DNA from: Fasciola hepatica
Lineage: Eukaryota; Platyhelminthes; Trematoda; Plagiorchiida; Fasciolidae
Length of the DNA stretch: 64,000 nt
Direction of reading: 5' to 3'
NCBI GenBank assembly: GCA_948099385.1
Contig: CANUEZ040000213.1
Coordinates: forward strand, 186,001-250,000
The notes beneath the pieces were generated by a model, which saw only the letters and a program-made list of their open reading frames with translations, had not been told where the DNA came from and ran no database searches. Below are positions 37,133 to 48,119 of the stretch, in pieces. The position numbers were made by a program, and so were the translations under genes. Each line of letters opens with the position of its first letter. Position 1 is the stretch's first letter.

Positions 37133-38421
37133 CAGTAGAAATAGTAGTAGTAGTATTGGTCGAAGTGGCACTCCGGGTTTGTGTAGTTTCGGTAAACCAT
37201 ACAGTTGTGCAGTTTGAGTTCCTTTTGGCTTCAGATGGTGAGCTGTTGTTTCATCGATCAAGTGTCCTTCTAGTAGAAACTGTACTTCTGTCGATATCTG
37301 TTGTTATAGTTCTTTAGGGTTATCACAGTCATCTTCGAGTAAAAACTTGCTGGAATCATGAAGAACACTTTCCATCTTCTTCTCATAATCATTCCGATGG
37401 ATCAACACTGCTCCGGATCCCTTGTTAGAGCGTAAAACTAACCAATCAGGTCGCAACTGTAGCTCTTCAATGGCGGATGTGAATGTGCTCAGGCGTGAAG
37501 AGTGACTTACGTTTGGACGATGTCATCCGGTACTGTCGTTCCAAGTCAATCAGCTTTGCTTTGAACCAAGTCTCCGCATCTTTTCAAGTTGGTTTGACTA
37601 TTTGTAGTTGTTCGAATAGATATGCGAATTGCGCCTGTGTCTTTATGCTGTTTATTTTACTCGGTGGTATGCACAAACGTAGACCACACGAAAGAGCCTG
37701 TAGTTGAAGTTCATTCGTGCAACCGATGACAAATTGTTCACAAACGTTTCTCGTTGTTTCGGAAAATTTGGTTCGGCTAACTTGTGAACGATGGAATTGT
37801 GAAGCTTGTTGAATGTACAAAGTTTGGATTTTCGTATGTTTCCCATGCACAAGTTGGTAAATTTGATTCGGCTAACGAGGCTCAGTTCGTCAAGAAATAT
37901 TGATCATTCGATGCACGTGGTCTGAAGTGTCGTTAGATTTTCTTTATAATCATCAATCTGACATCGCATCAAACGTCTCGAATTCCTGGTAGAGGCACAG
38001 ATATTATTTCTCCGTAAGCGTTTGCAAAACGTAATCGGGTATCTGTAGCCACGGACACATTTTGTTCCCGAAAATTAAAACGAACTCGAATCGTGGCAAT
38101 TTTACATCTCAATCTGACTAGGTCATCGATAGACCTAATGGTTGAATTTGGGAGACGAGATCTGAAGAAATTTAAGCATGCTTTTCCCGAAATAATCTTG
38201 AAAAGAAAAGCCACAGTTGCAACATTGCACGATTCATGTCCGGGACGATTTCGCTGCATCTCAACATGTTGCACACTGCACAACCATACTGTTTATATAA
38301 GTTCATGTAAAACCATATTGTTCGATAAATATAAGGGAAATTTCAATAATCAAGTTACGTCACCATGGTAAAGACACATGAACAAAGAACTGTTTCTGCT
38401 GACACAATATTAGGTTTTCAT
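35885..38421 (-). mobile_element. Penelope-like element family A, copy 2, nearly full length
   Basis: Read on the minus strand from 38421: a 5' region, a 104-codon frame (38283-37969), an N-terminal frame (37850-37584) ending at the same stop as the copy at 17713, then LLEDDCDNPKEL and GLPKLHKPGVPLRPI. A long microsatellite follows (37157-37010). The RT frame 36965-36222 has ASFDFQSLFTNVP, LLRQLLLCTTKVSLSFLG, IDGVPMGTPLSPILAHIFM, RYVDPVLV in the YVDD site, and LHFLDIEMTRKNDGKIARSV. A one-base shift near 36235 leads to the GIY-YIG linker frame 36238-35900, with YYAADLRVVHRTIEIP and YQFQCSCGATYV, cut at the end. The catalytic second aspartate is proline here. Overall about 2.5 kb, close to the usual PLE size, but dead. 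Confidence 0.88.
37010..37157. repeat. Long (GATA)n/(AGT)n microsatellite inside PLE-A RT
   Basis: GATA units (37010-37044) are followed by about 110 bases of AGT units. On the minus strand this reads as a long leucine run in the PLE frame directly after GVPLRPI. It is the longest of three tracts at this RT site. Confidence 0.95.
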
Positions 38422-39640
38422 CAATGTATGGCAGTGTTTTGAACAAACCTCAACAGCCTGGTATTCTTTGCCACGTAAATGACCCGAAACGCAGTGCTTC
38501 GGTCAGCTGGATGTTGCGTCATCAGAAGATGACGAGCGACGGCCGACGACGGGATCTTATGGTTTCGAACGTTGTCATTATGCCTTTGATCTGACCTTGA
38601 TTGCATCACAAAACGTTGTACCCAATTTGGAATATATTCAATCACTCGGTTACGTAACTGCCGCTCTGTTCGACCCACGTAGGTTGCTCCGCAACTACAC
38701 TGAAATTGATAAATCAGATTCGATTTGGTGTACAGAGGTGGACGTTGTTTCACCGACGGTGTGGGGATCTCAATCGTTCGATGAACAACTCTGAGGTCAG
38801 CTGCATAATATGTTTGGGCAAGCGCTGATCCAAGTGGTCGTTTGAGCAAGCAATTGATGTCATCACGTTTGAATGGAAGACAAAGGGTGACTAGTAGTTT
38901 TTCTGCTGAACAATTCGTTTGTCTGATCACTTTAGGCTTGCTGTGCCTTTCGATAAAAGCATCGGGATAAGCGTTTCTAGTCAAAGATTTCATTCAGCTG
39001 TCGTAGTTCAATGTCAACCATGTCTTCTGTGCAGATATGTCGTGCTGTTTGAAATAGTGTTCGGACCAGACCACGTTCATATTCCACAGACACGATGCTG
39101 TCAAATTGCAAGCATTGGCCTGTCCAAGTTTCTTTTCGGTAAACAGATCTATCGATTGTTCCATCATTCTTCCTAGTCATTTTAATGTCGAGGAAGTGCA
39201 GTGTATCTTCGCGTTCTGCTTCCATCGTGAATCGTATATTCGGATGCAGGCGATCGAGTTCATCCATAATCCATGTTGTCTCTTCTAGACTTATTGTGAT
39301 GACTAGAACATGATCAACGTATCGTTTGTAAAGTTGTGAACGTTGGAGGATTTTGCTCGCCTTTTCCTCAAGATGAGCCTTAAATATATGTGACAGAATG
39401 GGACTCAATGGAGTTCCCATTGTGACACCGTCAATTTGTCTGTAAGTCCGACCAAGGAAGGACAACGATACCTTTGTTGTGCACAGTAGTAATTGTCTAA
39501 GCAGAACTGATACTGGTATACCGATTTTCAGTTGGTTTTGCTCCAAATGGTCACAGATGATACGTATGACCTCCCGACTGGGAACATTCGTAAACAGTGA
39601 TTGGAAATCAAATGAAGCCATGTGTTTCACTTCGACACCC
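38421..39640 (-). mobile_element. Penelope-like element family A, copy 3, RT core plus GIY-YIG domain
   Basis: The RT frame 39678-38977 starts after an abrupt 5' cut near 39640. It contains FQSLFTNVPSREVIRIICDH, RTYRQIDGVTMGTPLSPI and YKRYVDHVLVITISLEETTW (YVDD reads YVDH). The same one-base shift as in copy 2 leads to the frame 38993-38421. That frame holds the nuclease YQFQCSCGATYVGRTERQLR and the conserved end SSAVARHLLMTQHPADRS. Copy 2 begins immediately after its end, so the two are head to tail. GRT and the R..R spacing of GIY-YIG are intact; the nuclease half is the best preserved one here. Confidence 0.88.
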
Positions 39641-39790
39641 GTACAAATAAATCGCTCACTGGCACGGTATTTTTGCACATAGCTCAGTCCAATTCGATAG
39701 TAAACTTTCCCGAGTCTTTTCGTACCCCATTATATGGTCTGGAGTGGACAATCACCACCACCTATACAATCCTTCTTGATGTGCTCAAAA
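39640..39790 (+). mobile_element. PLE-C-like C-terminal tail fragment
   Basis: The plus strand reads NKSLTGTVFLHIAQSNSIVN, related to IKSLNGAVVSHI at the end of the PLE-C copy at 25245-25290. It abuts the cut 5' end of the minus-strand PLE-A copy 3, so two PLE families meet in opposite orientation. The homology is short, so confidence is moderate. Confidence 0.45.
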
Positions 39791-40626
39791 TCAATGTGTG
39801 CTCTCAAGCTGCCATGACTCATCCTCTACCCTACAACAGGCCATAGACCAGATGAAAACTGCTTGGTTAACTGTCCCTTGGATTCCAGGTTTCACGCGCA
39901 AACCTCAGGTCATCTGACCAACCTGCACTCGGAAACACCAGACTCGAATTATGCTCTTGTTAGAGCTCATCAGTGTCCCGTCACCCAGAAACAATTATAT
40001 CCTACTTGCATAAATGAGTACGTATCACCTTCATTCCCGCCAGTGTCTAGTCTGAATTGATCTGTATGAGTTGTTACACGACTCTCAACTCCTACGGATC
40101 CGGTGAACTTATTCCTATTTCAATGGTTGGTACACTAGCATTCAGTACATAAGCCTTAATAATACGCCAGCACTTATGACCATCCACCAGGATAGCATTG
40201 ATTTTGTCAGTTCCCAAAGCCTTCAGAATTTCCATTGGGTGTAAAAGTAAATCCCTGAAAACGAATGATTTTTCCAAAGTAACCATAGGGTTTTGAATGG
40301 ATTGCTTGATCGCGCGCTTTCCGGCTTGAAGCATTTCGATATGTGAAGCAGTTACCTAAGTGACTGTCGGGCTTTGGTTTCTGAAGGATTGCAATACTCT
40401 TAATGAGGCGAAAAATCTCATCCAAACCCTTATTTCTTAATGCTGCGTTTATATGTGTCTGTATTTGTGTTGTCGAAAATCGGTCAACAAATCATCTTCT
40501 TCGTATTCAGCTTCTCCTTCCCAAATGATCTACAACTTCTTGTACTAAGTAGTCGGAATATAAAACTTTACATAAATTGTTCTTTTTTATTCGTCATATC
40601 TATGGTGATCTGTGGGCAGTGGAGAC

Positions 40627-40929
40627 TGTGTGGCCCTGGGTGGTGTGTTTGGTTGAAGTAGCCACGTACGCAATCAGACAGTCTTGCACTCACGCACCGT
40701 TACTGACTGTCTATTGGTTGATGCCTATTCGTTGCCACGATTAGTCACACGTACGAGCCTGGCAACTGCGTGAACCATTCACGTAATCACATTTCGCGGA
40801 GCACCGGAAGACCGAGCCCGTTGCATTTACAGCTTGTGCCTGTTCGATTTTCCGTGCTCGCTTGGATGTGCGGTAATAAACGGTTTATCCGCGTTCCGTG
40901 TCCTGTTCTACTACTGATTTCTGAACACA
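40627..40929 (+). repeat. Ty3/gypsy LTR, variant 1, copy b
   Basis: This is a near-identical copy of 27221-27523, with an AATAAA near 40876 and a terminal TTTCTGAACACA. Confidence 0.6.
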
Positions 40930-42091
40930 AAGCAAGCTACAATGATAAATAAACCGGTGGCTTAGAAGCTCAAAGCTAGTAAAATGTTAGATACTAATAG
41001 TTATTACAATCATTATGGTAAAACTGACCACAAGTGGTTTCCATCACTACTGTGTAAAAGCTAGTCCCTCTGCAATCAGCGTTCTAGACTTATAACTCAA
41101 AAACATATTTGAGGAATACTATTTTATACGACATTTCTGAAGCGAAGTCGCTGTTGATTGTGGGCTCAAAGAAGAAAACGTTTTGGTTTATTGAAAATGC
41201 ACGAATTTCATACCATATTCACGATGATGAAGCAGGTTTTACTCAAAAACAATCAATGGAGATGACTTGGCAATCCAGGGAGATGGAAATGTCTATTAGC
41301 CCATTTGATACGTTTTTCAGTGACAGATATTCCTCCAAATCTGTCCGTAAATGACACTATGTTTGCTCGTCATAGCCATGTGGAGCATTGTGTCACTACA
41401 AGAGACAGTGGGTAGAAGCAAGTGATTTTTATTCAAACAACTCTTTCTATCTGGATTTTGATAAGAAAAAACACCATCTGAAGAGAATTGAATTCATTCA
41501 GTGAGAAAATGTTCTGATAAATTTCACTAGGTTGTCGAATGGATGGGCGACGTAAGGTAAGCAACATCCGCTTTCGATCGACGTGAGGCAGGCATTTAGC
41601 TACCAACGAAGGTCGTCATGTGTTGGGAAAAATGAAAATTACTGTGTAAACCATCTTGTCTAAAACCCTCATTTTATTACGATCCACGATGAAGCTCACA
41701 AGGCTAACAAAACGTGACTCTTGATAAGAAATTCTCCAAAGAAACTCAGTCTGGTATGCCTGCTGTTGCAAACCAATTAGGTTCATTGGAATTAGCTGCA
41801 ATGAATCATGATAAAACTTATCCGGATGGAAGTGTCATCTACAGCACTTTGAACAACGCGAGTTCTGAGAAGACTACAGGTGTTGTGAAAATTCGAATGA
41901 AAAAGATTTTGCTTCGCGATGGGTCTAATTTTCTTCATAATTCACCGAACAAACGTTGTTAATATAAAGTTGTGTACTAACTTGATGTAAATAACTAGCT
42001 TAACCCTTGTTCTGTTCGTTGAAAAGTTGAATTCGCTTGGCCTTGTTCAACATGATAAGTTGACCGAGTTTGATAAACGGTCCAATATAAA

Positions 42092-42363
42092 TGTAGTGTA
42101 GTACACAAGGATCAGCACTCCTCTGCCTGGGGGTTGTTCGTTGTTCGATCCGCAAAATAAGAACCAATTCAGCTGTGTCGTTTCAAGTGGTCTTTCGCGC
42201 AATCACTGTCTCACAAGCATGCACCACTATTGACTGCCTATTGATTGATGGCTTGACCACTCTGGATCGCATTTATTGCTTGAGTTTGCCAAAGGAATAT
42301 TCACTTGTTAGCTTGCCCGCTTACAAGCGAGTTAACTGATGTGGTAATAAACGGATCTGTTGC
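42092..42363 (+). repeat. Ty3/gypsy LTR, variant 2, copy b, 3' truncated
   Basis: This matches 28687-28958 but stops at CTGTTGC, where copy a continues for about 49 more bases. The deletion joins at a shared TGC, consistent with microhomology. Confidence 0.6.
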
Positions 42364-42659
42364 ATGAGCAAAAAGGCTCAGTCACTGTTTAATCGGAAAC
42401 CCACACTTACAATAATACAATAATATAGCTTCCAATAGCCTGCTCAATACAGTATTGTATGAAACTATGGAGATCACGTTTACCACCGGTGGTTTTCTCC
42501 ACTAAGGAATAAGTACTAATCACGCCAGGAACAGTTAATTTTGCTGAAGGTTCGGTTATATTAGTGTTGCACAGTAGGAAGAAAAAACAGCAAACACAAC
42601 TGCACTACATCATGGCTCTATAGAAGTTCCGCTGTTCATAGCAGGCTGATGAGAAAAAA

Positions 42660-43610
42660 GGTGATTATTTGGAATGCACGAAACTGAAATCAGGGTCGTA
42701 TGAGCTTCCGGGGCTATGTAAGGTGATAACAAACATGATCGCCACAAAACAGTTGATTATTGATTGACCTCTGGCGATCATCTCCTTTAGAGTTATTTCA
42801 AGCCACATAACTAGTGTGATAAAGAGCCCGGAATTACAAGATACTGATTGCGAGAATCGAGACACTTGATCCGTTACGTAAAGCTGCCATTTTGTGCTAT
42901 CATCACTCTGTTCCTTGACAGTGTTGCAACTTGTTCCCTAGGACAATTTCCATTGCAAAGATCGAGGATTGTTCCTTTCTGTCGACTCTATCAGCCAGCT
43001 GTGTCAGCCAGCTGTGTCAACCAGCTAAAAACGATCCTACTATTATGCCTGAGACATATACAAACTATTGCGAAGAGAATGGGATGCCAAGTATGGAAGA
43101 GGGGAAAACGTACAGCTAGTTGATGTTCACATCATTCGGAGTTCTCAACTGATTGACAACCAACAGTTCAATCACCAGGCTTTTCATCCCCGGCTGCCGT
43201 TCCCGAAAAATTCGCAACAGGCAATAAGTGGTATCTTTGGGGGAAACGAATAAGAACCTTTCTCAAGAGTTTCCGAAACATGTGTTATTCCAACGTCATC
43301 TACGGCATAATCACGGCAGAGATATTCGACAGGGTGGTTAACTCAACTGGGGAATGGGATTCCTCCGGAGATATTTCGAAGCTGTAGACAGCTAACTGAT
43401 ACACCGAAACTGGTAACGGAATGTTAGAGGGGGAATTCCACGCCCAGATCCAACATGCGGATGAGACCATCTTTACGTATGCGAGTAACATTTGTTACCT
43501 AACTGGACGAGGTTTTGCCGATGAATCCCTGAACAGTTTGTCGTCCTCTAGAGTTAAAATAAATTACTTACGTAATTACTGGAAGATTTGGAAACGTTCG
43601 TAGAATGAGC
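42660..43610 (+). pseudogene. Ty3/gypsy gag-like remnant, copy b
   Basis: The frame 43421-43603 repeats ADE(T/A)IFTYA and RVKINYLRNYW of copy a. The SGSYELPGL-type segment is near 42690. Extra bases around 42960-43140 are absent from copy a. As in copy a, the gag call is contextual. Confidence 0.4.
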
Positions 43611-43684
43611 AGAAATACGTGAACGAAGGGACAAACAATCTCAAACGTGTTTCGCAATTCAGGCACGCCACCGCTCACCAGAAC

Positions 43685-43965
43685 TTGATTACTACACGAC
43701 GAGAAAGGAAACGTTAGTACTAGGATTTTTTCTGAGACGATTGAGGTGTTATCTAATGGGAGACTTATAGTTATGAAGAAGCTGGCGTCAGTACTGGCTT
43801 TCGTTAGTGCTACTCGCCTCTCTGGTTGGGGTCAAAGGAACGTGGATTATAGTTGGTTAGACATTTTGAGGAACAATGGTCAGGATAGAAGTCAAGCGGC
43901 TCGAATGCTTTGCTGTCTGCTCGTCAAACTCTCGTGCCAACCACTCACGAAAATGTCACTTCGAC
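43685..43965 (+). pseudogene. Ty3/gypsy RNase H remnant, copy b
   Basis: The sequence encodes ELDYYTTRKE and the following residues of gypsy RNase H, as at 30468-30700. The upstream RT end present in copy a is deleted. Confidence 0.65.
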
Positions 43966-44027
43966 AAACAAAATTAAAAGGCGACATCATATAGTGAGCG
44001 GAGAAAAAAATCACAGCTTTTGTTTTT

Positions 44028-44072
<45 letters not shown>

Positions 44073-44168
44073 CAATAAACAAAAGCTGTGATTTTTTTCT
44101 CCGCTCACTATATGATGTCGCCTTGTAATTTTGTGCCAACCACTCACGAAAATGTCATTTCGACAAAC

Positions 44169-44230
<62 letters not shown>
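43934..44230. repeat. Long palindrome centred on (AT)n, followed by a second (AT)n
   Basis: The left arm (about 43970-44030, including CATATAGTGAGCGGAGAAAA) is repeated as its reverse complement at 44066-44134, with an AT run between. The bases GCCAACCACTCACGAAAATG before the left arm are then repeated directly after the right arm (44133-44169) and run into another (AT)n at 44171-44228. So one arm has been copied in inverted form and the original entry sequence copied again. Confidence 0.9.
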
Positions 44231-44232
<2 letters not shown>

Positions 44233-44279
44233 ACGTGAATTCACCGTCCGCACATATCACCGGTCCCTCCAGTGATTAA

Positions 44280-45330
44280 AGGATTTCAAGGATGAGGAGA
44301 GCCAGAATGCACTTTGAAAAGAAATTCTATTAGTGTAAGATTTCGAATGCCGCTATCCAATGCTGATTCACTATCACGTAGATCTGCACTTCATCACAGA
44401 CGCTGTTCAACATGCACCAGACAAAATTTGGCATCAGTGAAAGTACAATGAGCGGAATAGGAAAAATGGCAACTAGAAGAGGAGGCTGGCGAATGAACGA
44501 GTCTTATCTACCAGGATCTGCTCGCAGGGGCAAAAAGACCATCGAGGAAGGAGAATGAGAATAAATGTTGTGAAACACATGGTCACGCACGTGGGTAATG
44601 TGGGACCTGCTGGTGATGGCGGAGCAAGTGAAATTCGTCCATTATGGACCAAATTGTTTCGTTCAGATGGTTGTTCCTCAGGCTCTAGTATGGGGAAGAT
44701 TCCTGGACCTGCACATTGATCTGAGGCAAACTGCCGCTGGACACCGATTTTTGTGATCACAAGTACACAGGCACGTCGTTCTCTTATATGATGTTTGAAC
44801 GCTGCAGTACTTTCAAAAACCCGCTTCGGGTCAATCGGGAAGCGCTGCAGGTTTTGATTGCGGGTTACCTAGACGAAATGGTTAGTGTGGATCTCGTAGG
44901 CCTCACAGGCCATCATTACATCCTTGTGTTGGTTCATTACTTTACGGAGTGGTGCGAATCTATCGCCGTAAGACAAACTGATGCGGTACCCGCCGCTAGT
45001 GTCATCATTCATCACTGGATATATCAGAGAGTTGTTCCGAGATAACTAAATTCAGGCATAGGGTCGAACTTCGAGAGTGCAATGCTGCTGGAACATTGTC
45101 GATTTCTTGGACTAGAGACAAATAGAACTACAAACTATCCTGCACAATGAAATAGGCTCAGGTCGCAGCTGAAGACTTTCAACGATCAAAATTATAGTAA
45201 ATGAGAACAGCCTATTGACACTTTGTCCCGTTGCTTACCGTGGTGCCATCCATAATTCTACTAAACAAAAGCCACACTTTGATGGACAGTAATGGAAATA
45301 CGACGCCCCAGAGACAGACGACCAAGTTGT
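44280..45330 (+). pseudogene. Ty3/gypsy integrase remnant
   Basis: The clearest part (44788-45045) reads EMVSVDLVGLTGHHYILVLV, then HYFTEWCESIAVRQTDAVPA, then HHWIYQRVVPR. Past a stop it continues GSNFESAMLLEHCRFLGLET and NRTTNYPAQ. This is the catalytic core of a retroviral-type (rve) integrase, with the first aspartate in VSVDLVG and the second in the shifted GSNFES region. Upstream DEESQNA and DLHFITDAVQHA may be remnants of the linker. Multiple stops; not functional. It belongs to the gypsy copy starting at 42092, interrupted by the palindrome. Confidence 0.75.
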
Positions 45331-45767
45331 GTCAACAATCGGTAAATGGTTGTCGTGGGGTATGTCTGCAACGTGTTGCACATGCTGAAGTAAGCCAGCC
45401 TATCATCTCGTAGTCATATGGAGATAGCTTATAGATATTAGGGAGAGTTTTTCAACACGAAATCCTCCAATCCTCTCCTGAAGACTGTTTATAATATATA
45501 ACCCCATAAAACGCAACCAAACCAAGTTATACCATCAAAATTCCATAAAGAGTGGTACGGGGTTTGCACAGTAGAACGAGTGTTATTGGGCTCTAACCGT
45601 GTCATCCGAGACTTCCGAAGCACGCAAAAGTCGTTCATTTTGTAGTTTTATCAACCGGGGAGATACGAAGATGAGTCAGACCAGCCAATAGAGCACGACG
45701 GTTCTGAGTCAAGTATACCTGATGAAACAGTCGAGATGGAGGTGGCTAGTAAATGAGGAGTGGCTCA

Positions 45768-46070
45768 TGTGCCGGTGACGATACTTTCATTGAACGGGGA
45801 GCTTTGTAAGGTGATACCGAAGATGATCGCCATGAAGTACCTGATTATGGAATTGTCACAAACAATCGTCACTTTTAGTGTTATTTCAGGTCACACAACT
45901 AGTGTGGTACAGAATTCGGAATTGCAAGATACTGAGTGCAAGAACCAGGACACTCCTCCTATAATGTTGGCATTCTGTGAAGACAATACAGTGCCCTTTG
46001 ACAGTGTCTCTACTTGTTCCTTAATATAAGTTCCGTTCAAAACACCAAGGGTTCTTCCCTTCTGATATCA
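45768..46070 (+). repeat. Third copy of the gypsy post-LTR segment
   Basis: The sequence GAGCTTTGTAAGGTGATACC and what follows aligns with 42705-42960 and 29340-29520. A piece of the 5' internal region thus recurs 3' of the integrase, suggesting a nested or tandem gypsy copy. Confidence 0.6.
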
Positions 46071-46077
46071 TGCAGGT

Positions 46078-46506
46078 AAACTTCCATTTTTTCGTGATGG
46101 AGAATAAGTGCACGCTCATAACCAAGAAATATCACTGCTTCAATGAACAAAAGGAATATAAAATTATGGAAACAAATTTTGCTAACGATTTGATCTTAGT
46201 TATGGCTCAGAACCTTGATTTAAGTGAATCTTGTAAAATACTATGTTGCAGTAAGACGGGGTCTGCAAAATGCTACCACATTCGACCCGGATATTGATGT
46301 TACCTACATTTTGATAAAGAAAATAACTTCCAAAGGGCAATAACTAAATCCAGCGAGAAGGTTTCCCAGTAAACTACCGTACTTCATTGTAATAGGGGGC
46401 TAGTTGAAGTAGGCTGCTTTGTTTTTCTGCCGCTCTGAAGCAAGCCCCATAAGCCGAACAAAGGTAAACACCTGTTGTAATGGCGGATAAATTACACAAA
46501 CTCTTC
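46078..46506 (+). repeat. Gypsy-associated 3' segment, copy b
   Basis: This aligns with 30876-31297 over its whole length. It carries a short extra insert near 46280-46300 (ATTCGACCCGGATATTGATG). No coding motif was recognised. Confidence 0.65.
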
Positions 46507-47439
46507 CATGATCAACTTTTGCAATGATCTCAAAATACTTGCCGAATGTCCACAAAATCATACCCGCGAAACTCATTGTCACCGTGCTTTCTCTGAGAAG
46601 AATTTTGCTGAAAAACTGTCACTCACCAGTGACATGGTGTCAGGTGTTCGAGAAAAATTCTGTTTTGCCCGGCCTTCAAAAGAATGCGGATATGTGCTCA
46701 ACCACGTGACAGGACCAAAGACAAGGCAATTAGTCTGACAATCAAGACGCTCAACGTTTAGTTCCCACATTACTTTGGTCGACAGACCGATGACTGTCCA
46801 AAAGAGGACAATATGGACCTACTTTTTCGGATGACTCTTTCCACCCCCGATCTGTCACAAGTAGCAAGGTTTTTACAACAGTTTACCACCAAGTGGCTCA
46901 ACATAACAATCTTCACATTAGGATTTTGTTTATGACCACACTTTTGCAACCACATCTACTTAATGCACGCACAAATGTCTCGAATGGCAACACAGTTCAT
47001 GATCATTTAAACAACCATCTTCTAGGAGTTTACATTATAGTTGTTCTTGTCGATGCAAATAACCATACAAAAATGAGTGTTTCGAAATTTAACGGAGACA
47101 CAGGGTGAGAAATTCATGTGTGAACTCAGAGATGCAAACGAAATACTCATTATTGGTAAACAAAATCGATTATCTCCAAGAGACAAGCAAAACTTTCATA
47201 GCTGTGTGTCACCCATCGGGTCATCGATTGGGAAACCAATAGGTTGCTGTGATACATCAGTTTCATCAGAAAGGGCATCCCTATGCTGTGAAGTATGGCT
47301 TCACTGAGTCCACTTGTTAAGCGAATACGAGTTCTGGTTATAAACCGATTCAAGTGTCTCTGATGCACAACTAGAAACCACAGTAAAAATAAAAAATAGA
47401 ACGCGTGAATATCCAGGGGTTCAGGGACTTTCGTTTCAG
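46507..47439. other. Stretch without recognised gene
   Basis: Several plus-strand frames (46508-46738, 46893-47108) are open for 60-76 codons but show no motif. The end of this stretch (47421-47439) is a pyrimidine-rich acceptor-like tract ending TTTCAG. Confidence 0.4.
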
Positions 47440-47588
47440 AAAACCAATCGTGCTAAACTTTTGCAGGCACTGTATATAATTGCAATGGAGAACCTACTAG
47501 ATATCATGTCAAGCAAAGACGAAAATGAAGAGACAGTTTTTGAGAATATTTGCACCGTTTTAATCTCACATGAGGCAAACTACAGACG
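47440..47588 (+). CDS. Candidate internal exon of an unidentified host gene
   Basis: An acceptor-like tract (GACTTTCGTTTCAG) is followed by 149 bases, all open in one frame. They read KTNRAKLLQALYIIAMENLL, then DIMSSKDENEETVFENICTV, then LISHEANYR. The segment ends at ACG with a donor-like GTATGT at 47589-47594. The acidic and hydrophobic composition looks like real protein rather than random AT-rich translation, and no transposon family matches. It leaves two bases of phase. I do not recognise the protein. It could also be a fragment of an unknown mobile element, since all neighbours are repeats. No upstream exon was found in the window. Confidence 0.35.
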
Positions 47589-47762
47589 GTATGTCAGTCT
47601 TTCCAACTGTGGGAGCACGTTTAACGTGTAATTTCATCCACTGAGTTATCGACCCTTCAGATTAAATGCTATGATGATGGGATCAGTGCACGTCGTTCTC
47701 TCTGTGAAAAACCTCGTGAAATTTGATTTATTATAAGCTATGCTTGTATATAATTGAAGCAG

Positions 47763-47832
47763 AAATGACACATCAGAAAATCCAAGGGGATTCACCCGAC
47801 CTTCAAGGAGAACCAGCAGTTTCATGCCTTAA
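47763..47832 (+). CDS. Possible terminal exon linked to 47440-47588
   Basis: An AG acceptor at 47761-47762 follows a pyrimidine/AT tract. Spliced in phase from the preceding candidate exon, the sequence reads RNDTSENPRGFTRPSRRTSS, then FMP and a TAA at 47830-47832. A competing frame from 47763 is open further (to 47911) but does not fit the phase of the upstream exon. No clear polyadenylation signal was seen. The call is weak and depends on the upstream exon being real. Confidence 0.2.
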
Positions 47833-48119
47833 TAATTTGAGCCGAGTGACGACTCCAGAGAGACCACAGTGCTCTAAATCATTGAAGCTGACTGATGGTG
47901 GCAGTAGTTAGGTAACGTAACTCAGACAAAGTAGCCGCTGAACCACCTACGGTCAGGTTAATTTTTTATTGTAGAAGTAATCCTACTTTAGAGGTATATC
48001 GACCGATACAATTTAGGCATTCTAAGTTACTCAGTATCACACTTTCAAGGCATCAGGTCATTCTCACTCACTTCTGGCATTCTCTGTTTTTATCTGTGCT
48101 TAAGTACTGATTGGTTGTA
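47833..48119. other. No recognised feature
   Basis: This would be the 3' untranslated or intergenic part after the candidate exons. Nothing identifiable was seen. Confidence 0.4.

Larger units (their letters stand above)
39976..44030 (+). repeat. Duplicated Ty3/gypsy region, copy b
   Basis: This is a direct duplicate of 26570-30820. Differences include loss of the LTR variant 2 end, extra sequence around 42960-43140, and loss of much of the RT-RNase H spacer before 43685. It ends in an (AT)n tract that centres a palindrome. Confidence 0.85.

Noticed and set aside
39930..39990. Minus-strand CTGATGAGCTCT AACA AGAGC hairpin resembling a hammerhead stem II
   Set aside because: The GAAA box is absent (ATAA follows the hairpin) and no cleavage site was found.
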